A model generated the notes under the pieces. It saw only the letters and a list, made by a program, of their open reading frames with translations. It was not told the origin of the DNA and made no database searches. This document shows, piece by piece, positions 1 to 8,612 of a DNA stretch of 64,000 nt. The DNA is taken from assembly GCA_016712355.1 (NCBI GenBank), contig JADJRF010000005.1:2356001-2420000 (forward strand). The letters are read 5' to 3'. Positions within the stretch are counted from its first letter, which is position 1. Each line of letters opens with the position of its first letter. Source of the DNA: Vampirovibrionales bacterium. Lineage in GTDB: Bacteria > Cyanobacteriota > Vampirovibrionia > Vampirovibrionales > Vampirovibrionaceae. Position numbers and translations under genes: made by a program.

Positions 1-59
1 TAAAGATAGTCCTGGAAAGACACCGGGAGCTGCGCGTTTTTTCTATGACGGAGTTTTTA

Positions 60-593
60 ATGGGAATCGCCGCTATCAGCGGGGTCGCGCTCACGGCGGC
101 CTGGATTAGACGACGCGCCCAACGCTTGCTGGGAGAGAAGGAATCGCTGATTAGCTCCTGGCGCTTTGTGGAATCTGTCATCGTGAAACGCAACGCCATC
201 TTACCCGATTTGATTCAGGCCATTGAAGAAAAGCTACCGGCGGAACGCGAGCGTCTGTCAGAGCTGTCCACCTGGCGAGACGACTCGGAACGGCAATTGC
301 TCGAAGGCGATATCAAGCGCCTGTCGGATACGGAAAAGGCTATTCTGGAAAATGTCCGCGAAATTAAGCGCCTGATTGAATCTTCGAAAGAATTATCCGC
401 CGATCCCGAGCTCAGTCCGATTGCCAACCAGATGGCCGAAATGGAAGAGCGCTTGCGGGCCCAGCGCGAGCAATACAATATCGCTGTCAACCGCTTTAAC
501 CAGACGTTAAGGCGATTTCCAAACGGAGCCGTTGCCTCGTTCTTACGCCTGAAGGAGCGCGAATATCTTGAAGCGCGCCGCTACAGCCGCTAA
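60..593 (+). CDS. lemA: LemA family membrane-anchored coiled-coil protein
   Basis: The 177-residue product has a short N-terminal hydrophobic segment (about residues 1-15), a basic stretch RRRAQR, then long charged helices. The LemA hallmarks are seen: an RNAILPDLIQ-like segment after the first helix, and a C-terminal YNIAVNRFNQTLRRFP motif. LemA proteins are exposed on the cytoplasmic membrane; their biochemical role is not firmly known. I chose the ATG at 60 because GGAG lies 6 bases before it; an in-frame ATG at 45 is the alternative and adds five residues. The next gene starts inside this one, and a LemA plus TPM-domain pair is a common arrangement, so the two probably work together. Confidence 0.82.
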   Translation: MGIAAISGVALTAAWIRRRAQRLLGEKESLISSWRFVESVIVKRNAILPDLIQAIEEKLPAERERLSELSTWRDDSERQLLEGDIKRLSDTEKAILENVREIKRLIESSKELSADPELSPIANQMAEMEERLRAQREQYNIAVNRFNQTLRRFPNGAVASFLRLKEREYLEARRYSR

Positions 594-1737
594 AAAATCC
601 TTCTGGGGGATACTTCCGCGCGTCATCGGGCTGGCTGCGCTGACGCTGCTGATCGTCGCCATCGCGCTGGCGGTGTGGTTCTATTCGCCATGGCGATCGG
701 GCAACGGCGACCAGCGACCCTCCCAAACGCAATTCGTATTTGACGACGCCAACGTCTTGCCGAGCCACTCTGAATTTCGAATCAATGCGGCCTTGCTCGA
801 TGCGCACAAGCAAATGCGGCTGGATCTGGTGATTATTACGCTGGCGAAAGCGCCCAAAGAACCGCTTTCCGAATGGGCCCAGCGTCGCGCCGAGCAGTGG
901 GAGCTTGGACGCGCTTCCGGCGGACGGCGCGCGATGCTGTTGGCGATTGCGCCTTCGGCGCATCAGGCGTCCCTTTACGTAGGCGAAGCATTGGTGCGAA
1001 TTTATCCGCCGGAATTTATCACGTTTATCAACCGGCAGCAGTTTCGGACGTATTTCCGCCCGGATCGCCTGCCGCTCGGCATTGAGAGGACAGCCGCCCT
1101 GCTCACGCGTCGCGCGCGCGCGCGCCAATTGCTGTTCACGGACACGCCTGTCAACGGTGAGAGCACCGTCGCAAACGCGCTCCCGCCCATGGAATCGTTG
1201 CCAGCCATCTCCAATGCGGCCTCGCCGCTGAGCGTCAAGACAAGCGCACTCTCTGCGCTGCCGTCCGAAGAGCCCGATGCGAAGGCTTATGATGCGCAAC
1301 CCACGCCCAAAGAGGCCTGGCAAACGTTCCTTCAGGCATGCCGCTGGCAGCAGGAGCCCCCATTAGGCATTTACGACGCCTCGGCGAACCGGCTTCTTAA
1401 AAACCAGCCGCCGGAACAATTCTCCCGGCTGTATCAGCGCTATCAGGACAAGCGTCCCCTCATCCGCCAGGACGGCAATCGCGCTGTCGCGGTTTTCCCC
1501 AACGACCCCAATCGCACGCTGGCGCCCGTCTTCTTTCGTAAAACACGCGTCGGCTGGCAGCTCGACGGCAGTATGCTGATGGGCGCAATTGACTACAACG
1601 AGCGCGGGCAATGGCGCTTTATCAGCCCGCGTCAGACTTACGCGTTTGCTTTTAAAGATTTCGCAATCGATCGCTTTGGCTACGCGACTTACGCGCCGCG
1701 AAAAATAAACGATGATAGTGTGAGCGGGCCGCGTTAG
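568..1737 (+). CDS. TPM domain (YgcG-type) membrane protein
   Basis: This 389-residue protein starts with TTG at 568, inside the end of the LemA gene; GAAGGAG sits about 11 bases upstream. Residues about 14-34 form one transmembrane helix. A TPM domain follows, recognisable by VFDDANVLP, then the hydrophobic strands LDLVIITLAK and RRAMLLAIAP. The C-terminal half (about residues 240-389) resembles no family I recognise. TPM domains face the periplasm or lumen; the family is named for TLP18.3, Psb32 and MOLO-1, and some members take part in membrane-protein quality control. Its stop codon overlaps that of the convergent etfA by four bases, so there is no room for a terminator between them. Confidence 0.78.
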   Translation: MKRAATAAKKSFWGILPRVIGLAALTLLIVAIALAVWFYSPWRSGNGDQRPSQTQFVFDDANVLPSHSEFRINAALLDAHKQMRLDLVIITLAKAPKEPLSEWAQRRAEQWELGRASGGRRAMLLAIAPSAHQASLYVGEALVRIYPPEFITFINRQQFRTYFRPDRLPLGIERTAALLTRRARARQLLFTDTPVNGESTVANALPPMESLPAISNAASPLSVKTSALSALPSEEPDAKAYDAQPTPKEAWQTFLQACRWQQEPPLGIYDASANRLLKNQPPEQFSRLYQRYQDKRPLIRQDGNRAVAVFPNDPNRTLAPVFFRKTRVGWQLDGSMLMGAIDYNERGQWRFISPRQTYAFAFKDFAIDRFGYATYAPRKINDDSVSGPR

Positions 1738-2867
1738 CCGACCGCGCAGACCGTCCGGGCAGCCGAGGCCGCCTTCGGGGATTTCAACTGCGCAATGAGT
1801 TCCGGCAGGACGTGATAAAGATCGCCCACGATGCCGTGATGAGCAAACGTGAAGATGGGCGCGTCGGGATCTTTGTTGATGGCCACAATGAGGCCTGATT
1901 TCTGCATGCCCACGCGGTGTTGAATGGCGCCCGAGATACCGCAGGCGAAATAGACTTTGGGGCGCACGGTTTTGCCGGTTTGACCGACCTGATTCTGATA
2001 GGGAATCCACCCGGCGTCAACCGCCTTGCGCGAGGCGGCCACGCAGGCGTTCTCGAAGCAATCGGCCAATTGTTGCAGGAGTTTAAAGCCTTCAGCGGAA
2101 TTCAGACCATAGCCGCCCGCTACAATTACGTCGGCTTCGGTGAGATTCACGCTTTTGTTGACTTCGCGCACGATCTCAAGAATTTCCACGCGCCGATCGG
2201 CGTCATCCAGCGCGACCGGCACGGCCATAACCTCACCCGAGCGCTGCGTGTCAGCCGGCAGGGGAATCATCACGCCGGGGCGGGCAGTGGCCATTTGCGG
2301 GTTGTTCCATGGCCCGAGAATCCGCGCCTTGAGGCTTTCGCCAAAACTGGGGCGAATCGCGTATAAACACCCCGGATAATGTCCGACCTTGGCCGGATCC
2401 GCCTTATTGGTATGCTCGTAAGGGCCGATATCCAGCTCCACGCAGTCGGCGGTCAGGCCGGTCTTGAGCGCAGCGGCGATGCGCGGCGCCAGATCGCGAC
2501 CGGTGGTCGTCGACCCCAGCAGGATGATATGCGGCGGCAATTCCCAAGACTGCACGGTATCGACGATCACGCGCTTATAGGGCAAGCTGCGGTAGTCTTT
2601 GAGTTCAGGGTGATCCGCAACATACACGCGGTCAGCGCCATGGGCAATCAGCAATTGCGGCGCGTCACCCAACTGATGCCCCAGCAGGAAGCACGACAGG
2701 CGCCCGGATAATTTGTTGGCCAGATCGCGACCCGCGCCCAGCAGTTCCAGCGTCACGGGCTGAATTTCGCCATCCACCTGTTCGGCGACGATAACGACTT
2801 CTTTATTGCTTGGCGTAATGATTTCCGCTAACGGCTCAGGCGGATTGGCTGGCGCAGACTCGGTCAT
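1734..2867 (-). CDS. etfA: Electron transfer flavoprotein subunit alpha
   Basis: The C-terminal third carries the FAD-binding core of EtfA: VIVAGGYGLNSAEGF, then GQTGKTVRPKVYFACGISG and the end motif NKDPDAPIF. ETF is a soluble heterodimer that takes electrons from acyl-CoA and related dehydrogenases and passes them to the quinone pool through ETF:quinone oxidoreductase. At 377 residues it is longer than the usual 310-330 because of an N-terminal extension of about 20 residues rich in Pro and Ala. ATG at 2867 has GGAG about 11 bases upstream and lies inside the 3' end of etfB (32-base overlap), which points to translational coupling. No partner dehydrogenase lies nearby. Confidence 0.95.
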   Translation of the reverse strand: MTESAPANPPEPLAEIITPSNKEVVIVAEQVDGEIQPVTLELLGAGRDLANKLSGRLSCFLLGHQLGDAPQLLIAHGADRVYVADHPELKDYRSLPYKRVIVDTVQSWELPPHIILLGSTTTGRDLAPRIAAALKTGLTADCVELDIGPYEHTNKADPAKVGHYPGCLYAIRPSFGESLKARILGPWNNPQMATARPGVMIPLPADTQRSGEVMAVPVALDDADRRVEILEIVREVNKSVNLTEADVIVAGGYGLNSAEGFKLLQQLADCFENACVAASRKAVDAGWIPYQNQVGQTGKTVRPKVYFACGISGAIQHRVGMQKSGLIVAINKDPDAPIFTFAHHGIVGDLYHVLPELIAQLKSPKAASAARTVCAVG

Positions 2868-3699
2868 GGGCGGTAAACTCCAGGATATGGGTCGACTGCA
2901 AAACGTCTTCCACCATACGGGCCACGGGCTGGCCCTGGTGAATCACGCAACTGCCGCCGATTTCCGATACTTTTTCGGTTTTGGCGACAATGGTCGGCGA
3001 GCCTTTCAGGCCGCATTCGGCGGGATCGGCGTGAACATCGTCCAGGCTCAGCGTCAGAATCGTCTGCGCGCGCTCGGCCTCATCGCGCTGCAAGCGCTGC
3101 ACGCGTTTGACGCCGCCAATGGTTTTGTATTTAAGCGGCTCGTAGGCGTTGGCAATGGTCATCAGGCCGGGAAGGCGCATTTTGACCCATTGATAGCCGC
3201 CCTCGATAACGCGGCGAGCCACGACAGCGCCGTCTTCCAGCCGAAAATCTTCGCAGTAGCTGACTTGCGGCAGGTTGTCGCGCTCAGCGATTTCAGGACC
3301 GACCTGCGCGGTATCGCCATCGGTGGTTTGCAGCCCGCAGAAGACCAAATCAAACGGCCCCAGATGTTGAACCGTTTTCCAGAGGGCGTAAGAGGTCGCC
3401 CAGGTATCCGACGCGGCCAGACGCCGATCGGTGAGCAGAGCGCAGCGATCCACGCCGTGGGCGAGCGCCTCGTAGAGGATTTCGACCGCGGGAGGAGGCC
3501 CCATGGTAATGGCCGTGACGCTTGCGCCATGGCGAGCTTTCATATTAAGGGCGGCCTGTAGCGCATAGCGATCAAAAGGATTCAGCATGCGCTTGGCTTT
3601 GGCTCGATCGATGGTCCCATCCGGGTTAATCCCGGCCTTGGCGGATTGATCGGGCACTTGTTTTATTAAAACGCAGACGTTGAGCGGCGTGTGAGTCAT
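2836..3699 (-). CDS. etfB: Electron transfer flavoprotein subunit beta
   Basis: A 287-residue EtfB. The N-terminus (VCVLIKQVPDQS) and the nucleotide-binding segment (DLVFCGLQTTDGDTAQVGP) match the beta subunit, which binds AMP and part of the FAD site. The AIVRVIEGGYQ-like strand and the LPGLMTIANAYEPLKY motif lie in the expected order. It is first in a two-gene operon with etfA, whose start it overlaps. The gene order etfB-etfA is the common one. The length is slightly above the usual 250-265 residues because of a C-terminal tail after about residue 255. Confidence 0.95.
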   Translation of the reverse strand: MTHTPLNVCVLIKQVPDQSAKAGINPDGTIDRAKAKRMLNPFDRYALQAALNMKARHGASVTAITMGPPPAVEILYEALAHGVDRCALLTDRRLAASDTWATSYALWKTVQHLGPFDLVFCGLQTTDGDTAQVGPEIAERDNLPQVSYCEDFRLEDGAVVARRVIEGGYQWVKMRLPGLMTIANAYEPLKYKTIGGVKRVQRLQRDEAERAQTILTLSLDDVHADPAECGLKGSPTIVAKTEKVSEIGGSCVIHQGQPVARMVEDVLQSTHILEFTAHDRVCASQSA

Positions 3700-3847
3700 T
3701 GCGGAGCCCTGTCCGATAACCTAATAGCGTGGCCTCTCAGTACACCAGAAGGGCGCCCGCGATGCAAGAGGCGTTGCCAAGGAGACAAAGCGGCAATGAG
3801 GACGCGCGGCGAGAACGATTTGCAAGCGCCCGCCTGCAAACGCGCCC

Positions 3848-4843
3848 CTACTGAGAAGGCTCTGTCGAAACAATCGCGCGCACATTGCGCTGAAGCGCCG
3901 CCAGACCGGTGCGCTTGATAGGACTGTGACGATAGCGCTCGGCGAAGACCTCGGGCGTCAGGGCCAACAGCTCGTCGGCCTGAGGCGCGACATTCCACGG
4001 TCGCGGCAGAAAGGCGGGTTCAATATCAGGGGCGCAAGCGGAGCCGGAAGCGGCAATCTTTTCGGCCCGCGCGTTCCAGGGACACACCTCCTGACAAATA
4101 TCGCAACCGAAGGCCCAACCCTCCAGACGCGCGGCAATCCCGGGCGCAATGACCTCTCCCTGATGCTCAATCGTCCAGTACGCAATGCAGCGATTGGCGT
4201 CTACCACCTCAGGAGCAACAATCGCCTGCGTCGGGCAGGCGTCAAGACAGCGCGTACAACGCCCGCAATGGTTCGGGGTCGGCGCCGCCTCGTCGCCAGA
4301 CAGGTCCAGATTTAAGAACAACTCGCCAATAAAGCAGTAAGAACCCAGATCCGGATGAATCACCAGGCCGTTTTTTCCTAACCAGCCCAGTCCGGCGCGA
4401 ACCGCCAGCGCTTTTTCAAGCACCGGAGCGCTATCGGTGAAGGCGCGCCCCTCGGCCTTCGGTTCCCATTGCTGGATTGCCTTGAGAAGCTCTTTGAGTC
4501 GGCGCTTGATCACCCGATGATAATCGTCGCCGCGCGCGTAGCGGGCAATTTTGAGGGCGCCCGGCCCCGGCGCGTCGTCCGGTCGAGGGGCGTAGGACAT
4601 CAACGCCACGATAATGGATTGCGCTTGCGGCATCAGCGCGCGCGGGTCCATGCGTTTGTCCAGATAGCGCGCCATCCAGGCCATGTCCGCGTGATAGCCC
4701 CTATCGAGCCATTGGCGCAACAGGGCGCCTTCAGCCGTCAACGCCTGCGGTGATACGACGCCGACGGCCTGAAATCCCAGTTCCAGCGCCTTGCGCTTAA
4801 TCTTATCGAGCAGATCGCTAGGTGGCGGCCTGTCTTCGGCCAT
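3848..4843 (-). CDS. queG: Epoxyqueuosine reductase QueG
   Basis: QueG carries out the last step of queuosine synthesis, reducing epoxyqueuosine in tRNA to queuosine with cobalamin and two [4Fe-4S] clusters. The ferredoxin-like part is clear: CGRCTRCLDACPT is one cluster loop, and GCDICQEVCPWN the other, with the diagnostic CIAYWTIEHQG between them. The N-terminal half has the cobalamin-binding QueG core, including ARYARGDDYHRVIKRRL and LGWLGKNGLVIHP. The full length of 331 residues is slightly shorter than many homologues (350-380), which carry a longer C-terminal tail. ATG at 4843 has AAGGA about 11 bases upstream. No other queuosine gene is in the window. Confidence 0.95.
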   Translation of the reverse strand: MAEDRPPPSDLLDKIKRKALELGFQAVGVVSPQALTAEGALLRQWLDRGYHADMAWMARYLDKRMDPRALMPQAQSIIVALMSYAPRPDDAPGPGALKIARYARGDDYHRVIKRRLKELLKAIQQWEPKAEGRAFTDSAPVLEKALAVRAGLGWLGKNGLVIHPDLGSYCFIGELFLNLDLSGDEAAPTPNHCGRCTRCLDACPTQAIVAPEVVDANRCIAYWTIEHQGEVIAPGIAARLEGWAFGCDICQEVCPWNARAEKIAASGSACAPDIEPAFLPRPWNVAPQADELLALTPEVFAERYRHSPIKRTGLAALQRNVRAIVSTEPSQ

Positions 4844-4940
4844 AGCGGGTAATCCTTCGGCAAACGCCTCGCATCGGCATTATACGGCTGAGCGCAAGCA
4901 CCGCGCCCGTGTCACCCGGAGGGGATCTCGGCGGCCCTGT

Positions 4941-4983
4941 TAAAAACAGCGCCCCGAGTCAGTCAAGAACCCGGGACGCTGTT
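4941..4983 (-). terminator. Rho-independent terminator of the response regulator gene
   Basis: Read on the minus strand, the arms AACAGCGTCCCGGG and CTCGGGGCGCTGTT pair over about 13 positions with one or two non-canonical pairs, and a TTTTTAAC tract follows. It begins about 70 bases after the stop codon of the response regulator gene and separates it from queG. Confidence 0.85.
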
Positions 4984-5050
4984 GGGACATGGACAATTTG
5001 ATAGAGACGTTTTGACGCTCAAACAGAGCGTGTAGAAGCCGAAGCGACGG

Positions 5051-5758
5051 CTAGACGGCGGCGGGCAAGGGCGCAGCCGCTTCCACCAAGCCGTGCTTGA
5101 TGGCGTACAGCACCGCTTGCGTGCGGTCGTTGACCTGAAGCTTCTGGAAAATATTGTTGACGTGCGTCTTGACGGTCGTTTCGCTGATCACCAGCTTGTC
5201 CGCCACGCCTTTATAGGTGATTCCCTCGGTGAGCAGGCGCAGAACCTCTTTCTCACGCGAGGTGAGATAGCTGAGCAGGGCTTGCTTGGTGGGGTCGGGG
5301 CGGCTGTTCTTGGCGATTTTCACGTGGAATTCGTCGAAGAACTTGGTGGCCAGCGACGGCGGCAGGTAGACCTTACCGGCAATCACTTCTTCAATGGCGC
5401 TAATGAGTTGTGAGGTGACCATTGTTTTGAGGATATAACCGCGAGCGCCGGCTTTCATGGCGCGAAAGATCAGATCAGGCTCGTCGTAGCCGGTCAAGGC
5501 GAGGATTTTAATTTCCTCGTTCTTGGCCACGACTTGTTGAATCGCCGATACGCCGTCCAGCTCGGGCATGTTCATGTCCATCAGGACGATATCGACGTCC
5601 AGCGACTCGAGGCGCCGAATGGCGTCTTCGCCGTTGGTGGAAATGCCCACCACGTTGTAACCGGACTGAAGCTCTAACAGTTGCTTGATGCCGGTGCTGT
5701 GGTTGGCGTTATCATCCACCACGAAAATCCGAAGTTCAGAAGTACTCATACGTCTCAT
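5051..5758 (-). CDS. NarL/FixJ-type response regulator (REC + LuxR HTH)
   Basis: A 235-residue two-component response regulator. Residues about 8-125 form a receiver domain with the acidic pocket (VVDDN), the phospho-acceptor Asp in DIVLMDMNMPELDG, the conserved Thr in ILALTGYD, and the Lys in YILKTM. Residues about 165-230 form a LuxR-type helix-turn-helix: LTSREKEVLRLLTEG, then ISETTVKTHVNNIFQKL. It should bind DNA as a dimer once phosphorylated. ATG at 5758 has GGAGG about 12 bases upstream; ATG at 5749 is the other possibility. It stands alone with its own terminator and no adjacent kinase, so its partner is unknown. Confidence 0.92.
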   Translation of the reverse strand: MRRMSTSELRIFVVDDNANHSTGIKQLLELQSGYNVVGISTNGEDAIRRLESLDVDIVLMDMNMPELDGVSAIQQVVAKNEEIKILALTGYDEPDLIFRAMKAGARGYILKTMVTSQLISAIEEVIAGKVYLPPSLATKFFDEFHVKIAKNSRPDPTKQALLSYLTSREKEVLRLLTEGITYKGVADKLVISETTVKTHVNNIFQKLQVNDRTQAVLYAIKHGLVEAAAPLPAAV

Positions 5759-5918
5759 CGCTACAAACGGCCTCCATCATCATGCCCACCACGGGTCGGC
5801 GGTGGTAACTCTCTGTCCCTGAAACACGGCTGTTGACGCGCAAACGCCTCGTTGTCGCTGCGCCTGGACGCCTCTCAACGTCCCTAACCCATCACCGAAT
5901 CCTCGTTTTTGTTTTTGG

Positions 5919-5946
5919 ATTATATGGGCTTCACACGTATCGTCAT
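5919..5946 (-). promoter_or_regulatory. Predicted sigma-70 promoter for the response regulator
   Basis: On the minus strand a perfect TATAAT (5924-5919) lies 16 bases after ATGACG (5946-5941), which matches four of six -35 positions. It would give a leader of about 150 bases before the response regulator start. Confidence 0.45.
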
Positions 5947-6131
5947 CATAACGGACGTCCCGAGGTCGGCCATCATCTGAAAGTTTTAAATTTCATGAAG
6001 CGTCCTCCTCCTTCCGGTCCAGTTGCGGTCGCGCCACGGTCCATCGCGAGGTCTACGCCCCAAGGCCAAAACCCGCCCGCCGTCGCAAAGCGGCCCCGCG
6101 CCCTGCCCTTCCTCTCGCCACACGAGCCCCC

Positions 6132-6137
6132 TATAAT
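6132..6137 (+). promoter_or_regulatory. Possible -10 box for the DUF192 gene
   Basis: TATAAT occurs 32 bases before the DUF192 start codon. The -35 position holds only a weak match (TTCCTC), so this is a tentative call. Confidence 0.35.
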
Positions 6138-6169
6138 AGGAGTCGTCAATCTGTGGGAGCCCGCGCGCT

Positions 6170-6574
6170 ATGGCGTCAAAATGCTATCAGGCCGTCAATG
6201 AGACGCGCCAAACCATCGTCGCCGAACGTGTCCGGATGGCCAACACGCACTGGACGCGCTTTTGGGGGCTAATGGGAAAACCCTGCCTGCCGCCGGGAGA
6301 CGGGCTCTGGCTGGAGCCCTGCGCCGATATTCATTCATTTTTTATGCGATTTCCGTTCGATGCGGCATTTATCGACCGCTCGGGTAAAATTTTACGTTGC
6401 GTGGAAGCCATGCGTCCCTGGCGCGCCTCCCCGTGGGTGCGCGGCTCGCGCGTGGTTCTGGAACTGCCGGCGGGGGCTTTGGCTCAAAGCGCCTGCCAGC
6501 CGGGCGATATCATCACGCTGGGTCCCGGAAAAAATCAAAACGAAGAAAATCAAAACCATGAAAGGCGAAATTAA
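6170..6574 (+). CDS. DUF192 family protein
   Basis: The 134-residue product matches the DUF192 family (PF02643) in layout: an early basic strand, a LMGKPCLPPGDGLWLEPC segment, the signature IHSFFMRFPFDAAFIDRSG, and near the end VVLELPAGALAQSACQPGD. The family's role is unknown; members are often exported, but no signal peptide is seen here. The C-terminal tail NQNEENQNHE is low in complexity and comes from a short AT-rich DNA repeat. It converges on the SDR gene and their stop codons overlap by four bases. Confidence 0.82.
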   Translation: MASKCYQAVNETRQTIVAERVRMANTHWTRFWGLMGKPCLPPGDGLWLEPCADIHSFFMRFPFDAAFIDRSGKILRCVEAMRPWRASPWVRGSRVVLELPAGALAQSACQPGDIITLGPGKNQNEENQNHERRN

Positions 6575-7593
6575 ACGGTATACAAATGCGCTTTATCGCG
6601 GGGGCGATCGGCGGCCATTGCGTCAATCACGCGCTGTAAACCGTCCTCAAACGACGTCTGCGGGGTCCAGCCCATCAAGGCTTTGGCTTTAGCGGGATTG
6701 CACAGCAGCACTTCCACTTCACTATTGGCGGGACGAACGCGCGCAGCCTCTGTTTGGACGGGACGATCCGGGCAATTCAAGCGCTTTAGAATCAGGGTCA
6801 GCGTCTCGCCAATCGATCGCGCTTGTCCCGTGCCAATATGCACCACTTCTCCAATATTGCGCTCACACAGCGCTGCGGCCAGAAAACCGCGCACGGTGTC
6901 TTCCACAAAGAGAAAATCGCGCACCGGGTCAAGCGAGCCCACGCGAATAGGCCCTTCGTCGGCCAGCGCCTGGGCGATGATCGTCGGAATAATGGCGCGG
7001 GCCGATTGCCGTGGGCCAAAGGTATTAAACGGGCGCAGAATGGTCGCAGGCAGATCAAACGACCGCACGTAACTTTCCACCAGTTTGTCGGCGGCAATCT
7101 TGGTCGCCGAATACGGCGACTGTCCCTGAAGCGGATGCGCTTCGTCTATGGGCGTATACAGCGCCGTGCCATAGGTTTCGCTGGTAGAAGTCTGAATCAG
7201 CTTGACTGGCGCGCCCGTCTGGCAGGCTTCGCGGCAGGCTTCCAGCACGTTGAGCGCGCCCTGAACGTTGACGGCGACATAGTGCTGCGGGGCCATATAC
7301 GAATACGGAATGCCAATCAGCGCGGCCAGATGAAATACCGTCTGGCAGCCCGACACGGCGCGACGCACGAAAAACGGGTCCGTGATGTCGCCCGGCATAA
7401 CGGAGATGGCCGCTAACGTTTCGCGCGGCAAGCGCTCCAGCGACCCCCAGTCGTTTCGGCCATTGTAGCGAACCATCGCGCGCACCTGAGCGCCTTGCGC
7501 CACCAGCGCCTCTACCAGATGAGAGCCGATAAAGCCCCCGGCGCCTGTGACCAGAACGGTTTGAGAATTCAGCGGGGCGTGAGGAGCCGTCAT
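6571..7593 (-). CDS. NAD-dependent epimerase/dehydratase, LegB-like SDR
   Basis: An extended short-chain dehydrogenase of 340 residues acting on a nucleotide sugar. It has the Rossmann motif TGAGGFIGSHL, the substrate segment MVRYNGRNDWGSLE, the active-site Ser/Thr run TSTSETYG and the YSATK catalytic Tyr/Lys. The MVRYN and IGIPYSYMAP segments are typical of the dehydratases that make UDP-4-keto-6-deoxy sugars for legionaminic or related acids (LegB-like); I infer this subgroup from motifs alone. I start at ATG 7593, which forms an ATGA overlap with the upstream stop; the longer frame to 7788 is only Arg-rich shadow sequence inside the neighbour. It is last in a three-gene sugar operon. Confidence 0.88.
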   Translation of the reverse strand: MTAPHAPLNSQTVLVTGAGGFIGSHLVEALVAQGAQVRAMVRYNGRNDWGSLERLPRETLAAISVMPGDITDPFFVRRAVSGCQTVFHLAALIGIPYSYMAPQHYVAVNVQGALNVLEACREACQTGAPVKLIQTSTSETYGTALYTPIDEAHPLQGQSPYSATKIAADKLVESYVRSFDLPATILRPFNTFGPRQSARAIIPTIIAQALADEGPIRVGSLDPVRDFLFVEDTVRGFLAAALCERNIGEVVHIGTGQARSIGETLTLILKRLNCPDRPVQTEAARVRPANSEVEVLLCNPAKAKALMGWTPQTSFEDGLQRVIDAMAADRPRDKAHLYTV

Positions 7594-8612
7594 GCGCCAA
7601 GCCTTTCTTTTTCGACGGGCAGCGGGAGACGCGCGCGCCAATAATGCAATTCGCGCAACAGGCCTTCTTCCAGCGAAACGCGCGGACGCCAGGGCGTTTC
7701 TTCGATGATTTTCGCCAGATTCGCCTGCGAGCAATCGCTGATTTGCGCCGCACTCGGCGCGAGCGTCACGTCTTGATCGGGGTCGCACTCGCTCAGCGCA
7801 ATCAGGCGATCGGCGACGTGCTGCAAAGCGATGGCCTCGCCGCCACCGATATTATAGATCTCGCCGGGGCGGCCGTAGCGTCGCAACGTGAGCAACGCCT
7901 CCACCACGTCGTCAATATGGATAAAATCGCGCCTTGCAGCCAGATTCGCGACATGAAGGCGCGTGTCCAGGGGTTCCGCGCTTGCAAAACGATTGCGCCG
8001 CCGCGCCGCCTGGGCTTCGAGACGCGCCGTCTGGCTGGCGATCGACGCAATGGCGAGCATCGGCGGCGACGCGCCGTAGACGTTGAAAATCCGGCCTGTG
8101 ACAACCGGCAGCGAAAAGCGTTTGGCATAAGACAAAGCCAGCAAGGTCTGAGAGGCCTTGACGACGCCATAATCGCTTTCGGGGCGCAAGGCGTCGTCTT
8201 CGCCGATTGGCCCTTCGCGCAAGCCATATTCGGCGGCGGAACCCAGCAACACCACCCGGCAGGACAGATGCGCCTCAACAATGGCGGCCAGCAGGCGTTC
8301 GCTCGCCAGCGCCGTCCCATGCCATTGTTCGGCCAGAGACGCCGTGCGCGGGACCGCCGCCGCATGAAAAATCACGTCCGGCTGAATCTCCTGCAACAGC
8401 AGCGCCAAGTCGGGATGAAAGAGATCGCCTTCATACAGCCGCACGTCTTCGACAGGAGGACCCGCCAAATCGCCGCCAGGCGGCTGGCGATCAAGACCAA
8501 ACGCTTCGGCCCCCGGCAAGCAACTTGCCGCCCGGGCCAGATACCGCCCGATGTAGCCGTTGCAGCCCGTAATCAAGAGACGCTCGGCGCCGCGTCCAGC
8601 CATCGGTCCCAT
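7590..8612 (-). CDS. NAD-dependent epimerase/dehydratase (RMD-like SDR)
   Basis: A second extended SDR of 340 residues, with the cofactor motif ITGCNGYIGRYL, the catalytic Ser in LGSAAEYG, and YGVVKAS in place of the usual YxxxK (Tyr and Lys kept). RDFIHIDDVVEAL and GEIYNIGGG are typical of this superfamily. The AAEYG and YG..K pattern resembles GDP-6-deoxy-D-mannose reductases, but the exact substrate cannot be told. Its ATG overlaps the stop of the nucleotidyltransferase (TGATG), and its own stop overlaps the next start (ATGA), so the three genes are probably translated together. Confidence 0.87.
   Translation of the reverse strand: MGPMAGRGAERLLITGCNGYIGRYLARAASCLPGAEAFGLDRQPPGGDLAGPPVEDVRLYEGDLFHPDLALLLQEIQPDVIFHAAAVPRTASLAEQWHGTALASERLLAAIVEAHLSCRVVLLGSAAEYGLREGPIGEDDALRPESDYGVVKASQTLLALSYAKRFSLPVVTGRIFNVYGASPPMLAIASIASQTARLEAQAARRRNRFASAEPLDTRLHVANLAARRDFIHIDDVVEALLTLRRYGRPGEIYNIGGGEAIALQHVADRLIALSECDPDQDVTLAPSAAQISDCSQANLAKIIEETPWRPRVSLEEGLLRELHYWRARLPLPVEKERLGA

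Larger units (their letters stand above)
5759..6169. other. 411-base intergenic region between divergent genes
   Basis: The region separates the response regulator gene (leftward) from the DUF192 gene (rightward). It holds a promoter-like pair for each direction, listed separately. An open frame on the plus strand from 5833 runs into the DUF192 gene but has no recognisable domain or good ribosome site, so I do not call it a gene. Nothing else is recognisable. Confidence 0.6.

Noticed and set aside
496..1323. 275-codon minus-strand frame opposite the TPM gene
   Set aside because: Arg-rich shadow with no domain; the plus-strand TPM protein explains the region.
5833..6201. Open frame of 122 codons on the plus strand before the DUF192 gene
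   Set aside because: No ribosome site, no domain, His/Pro/Arg-rich composition, and it overlaps the start of a real gene.
7594..7788. N-terminal extension of the LegB-like SDR
   Set aside because: It is an Arg-rich shadow inside the neighbouring SDR gene; the ATG at 7593 gives a normal SDR start and an ATGA overlap.
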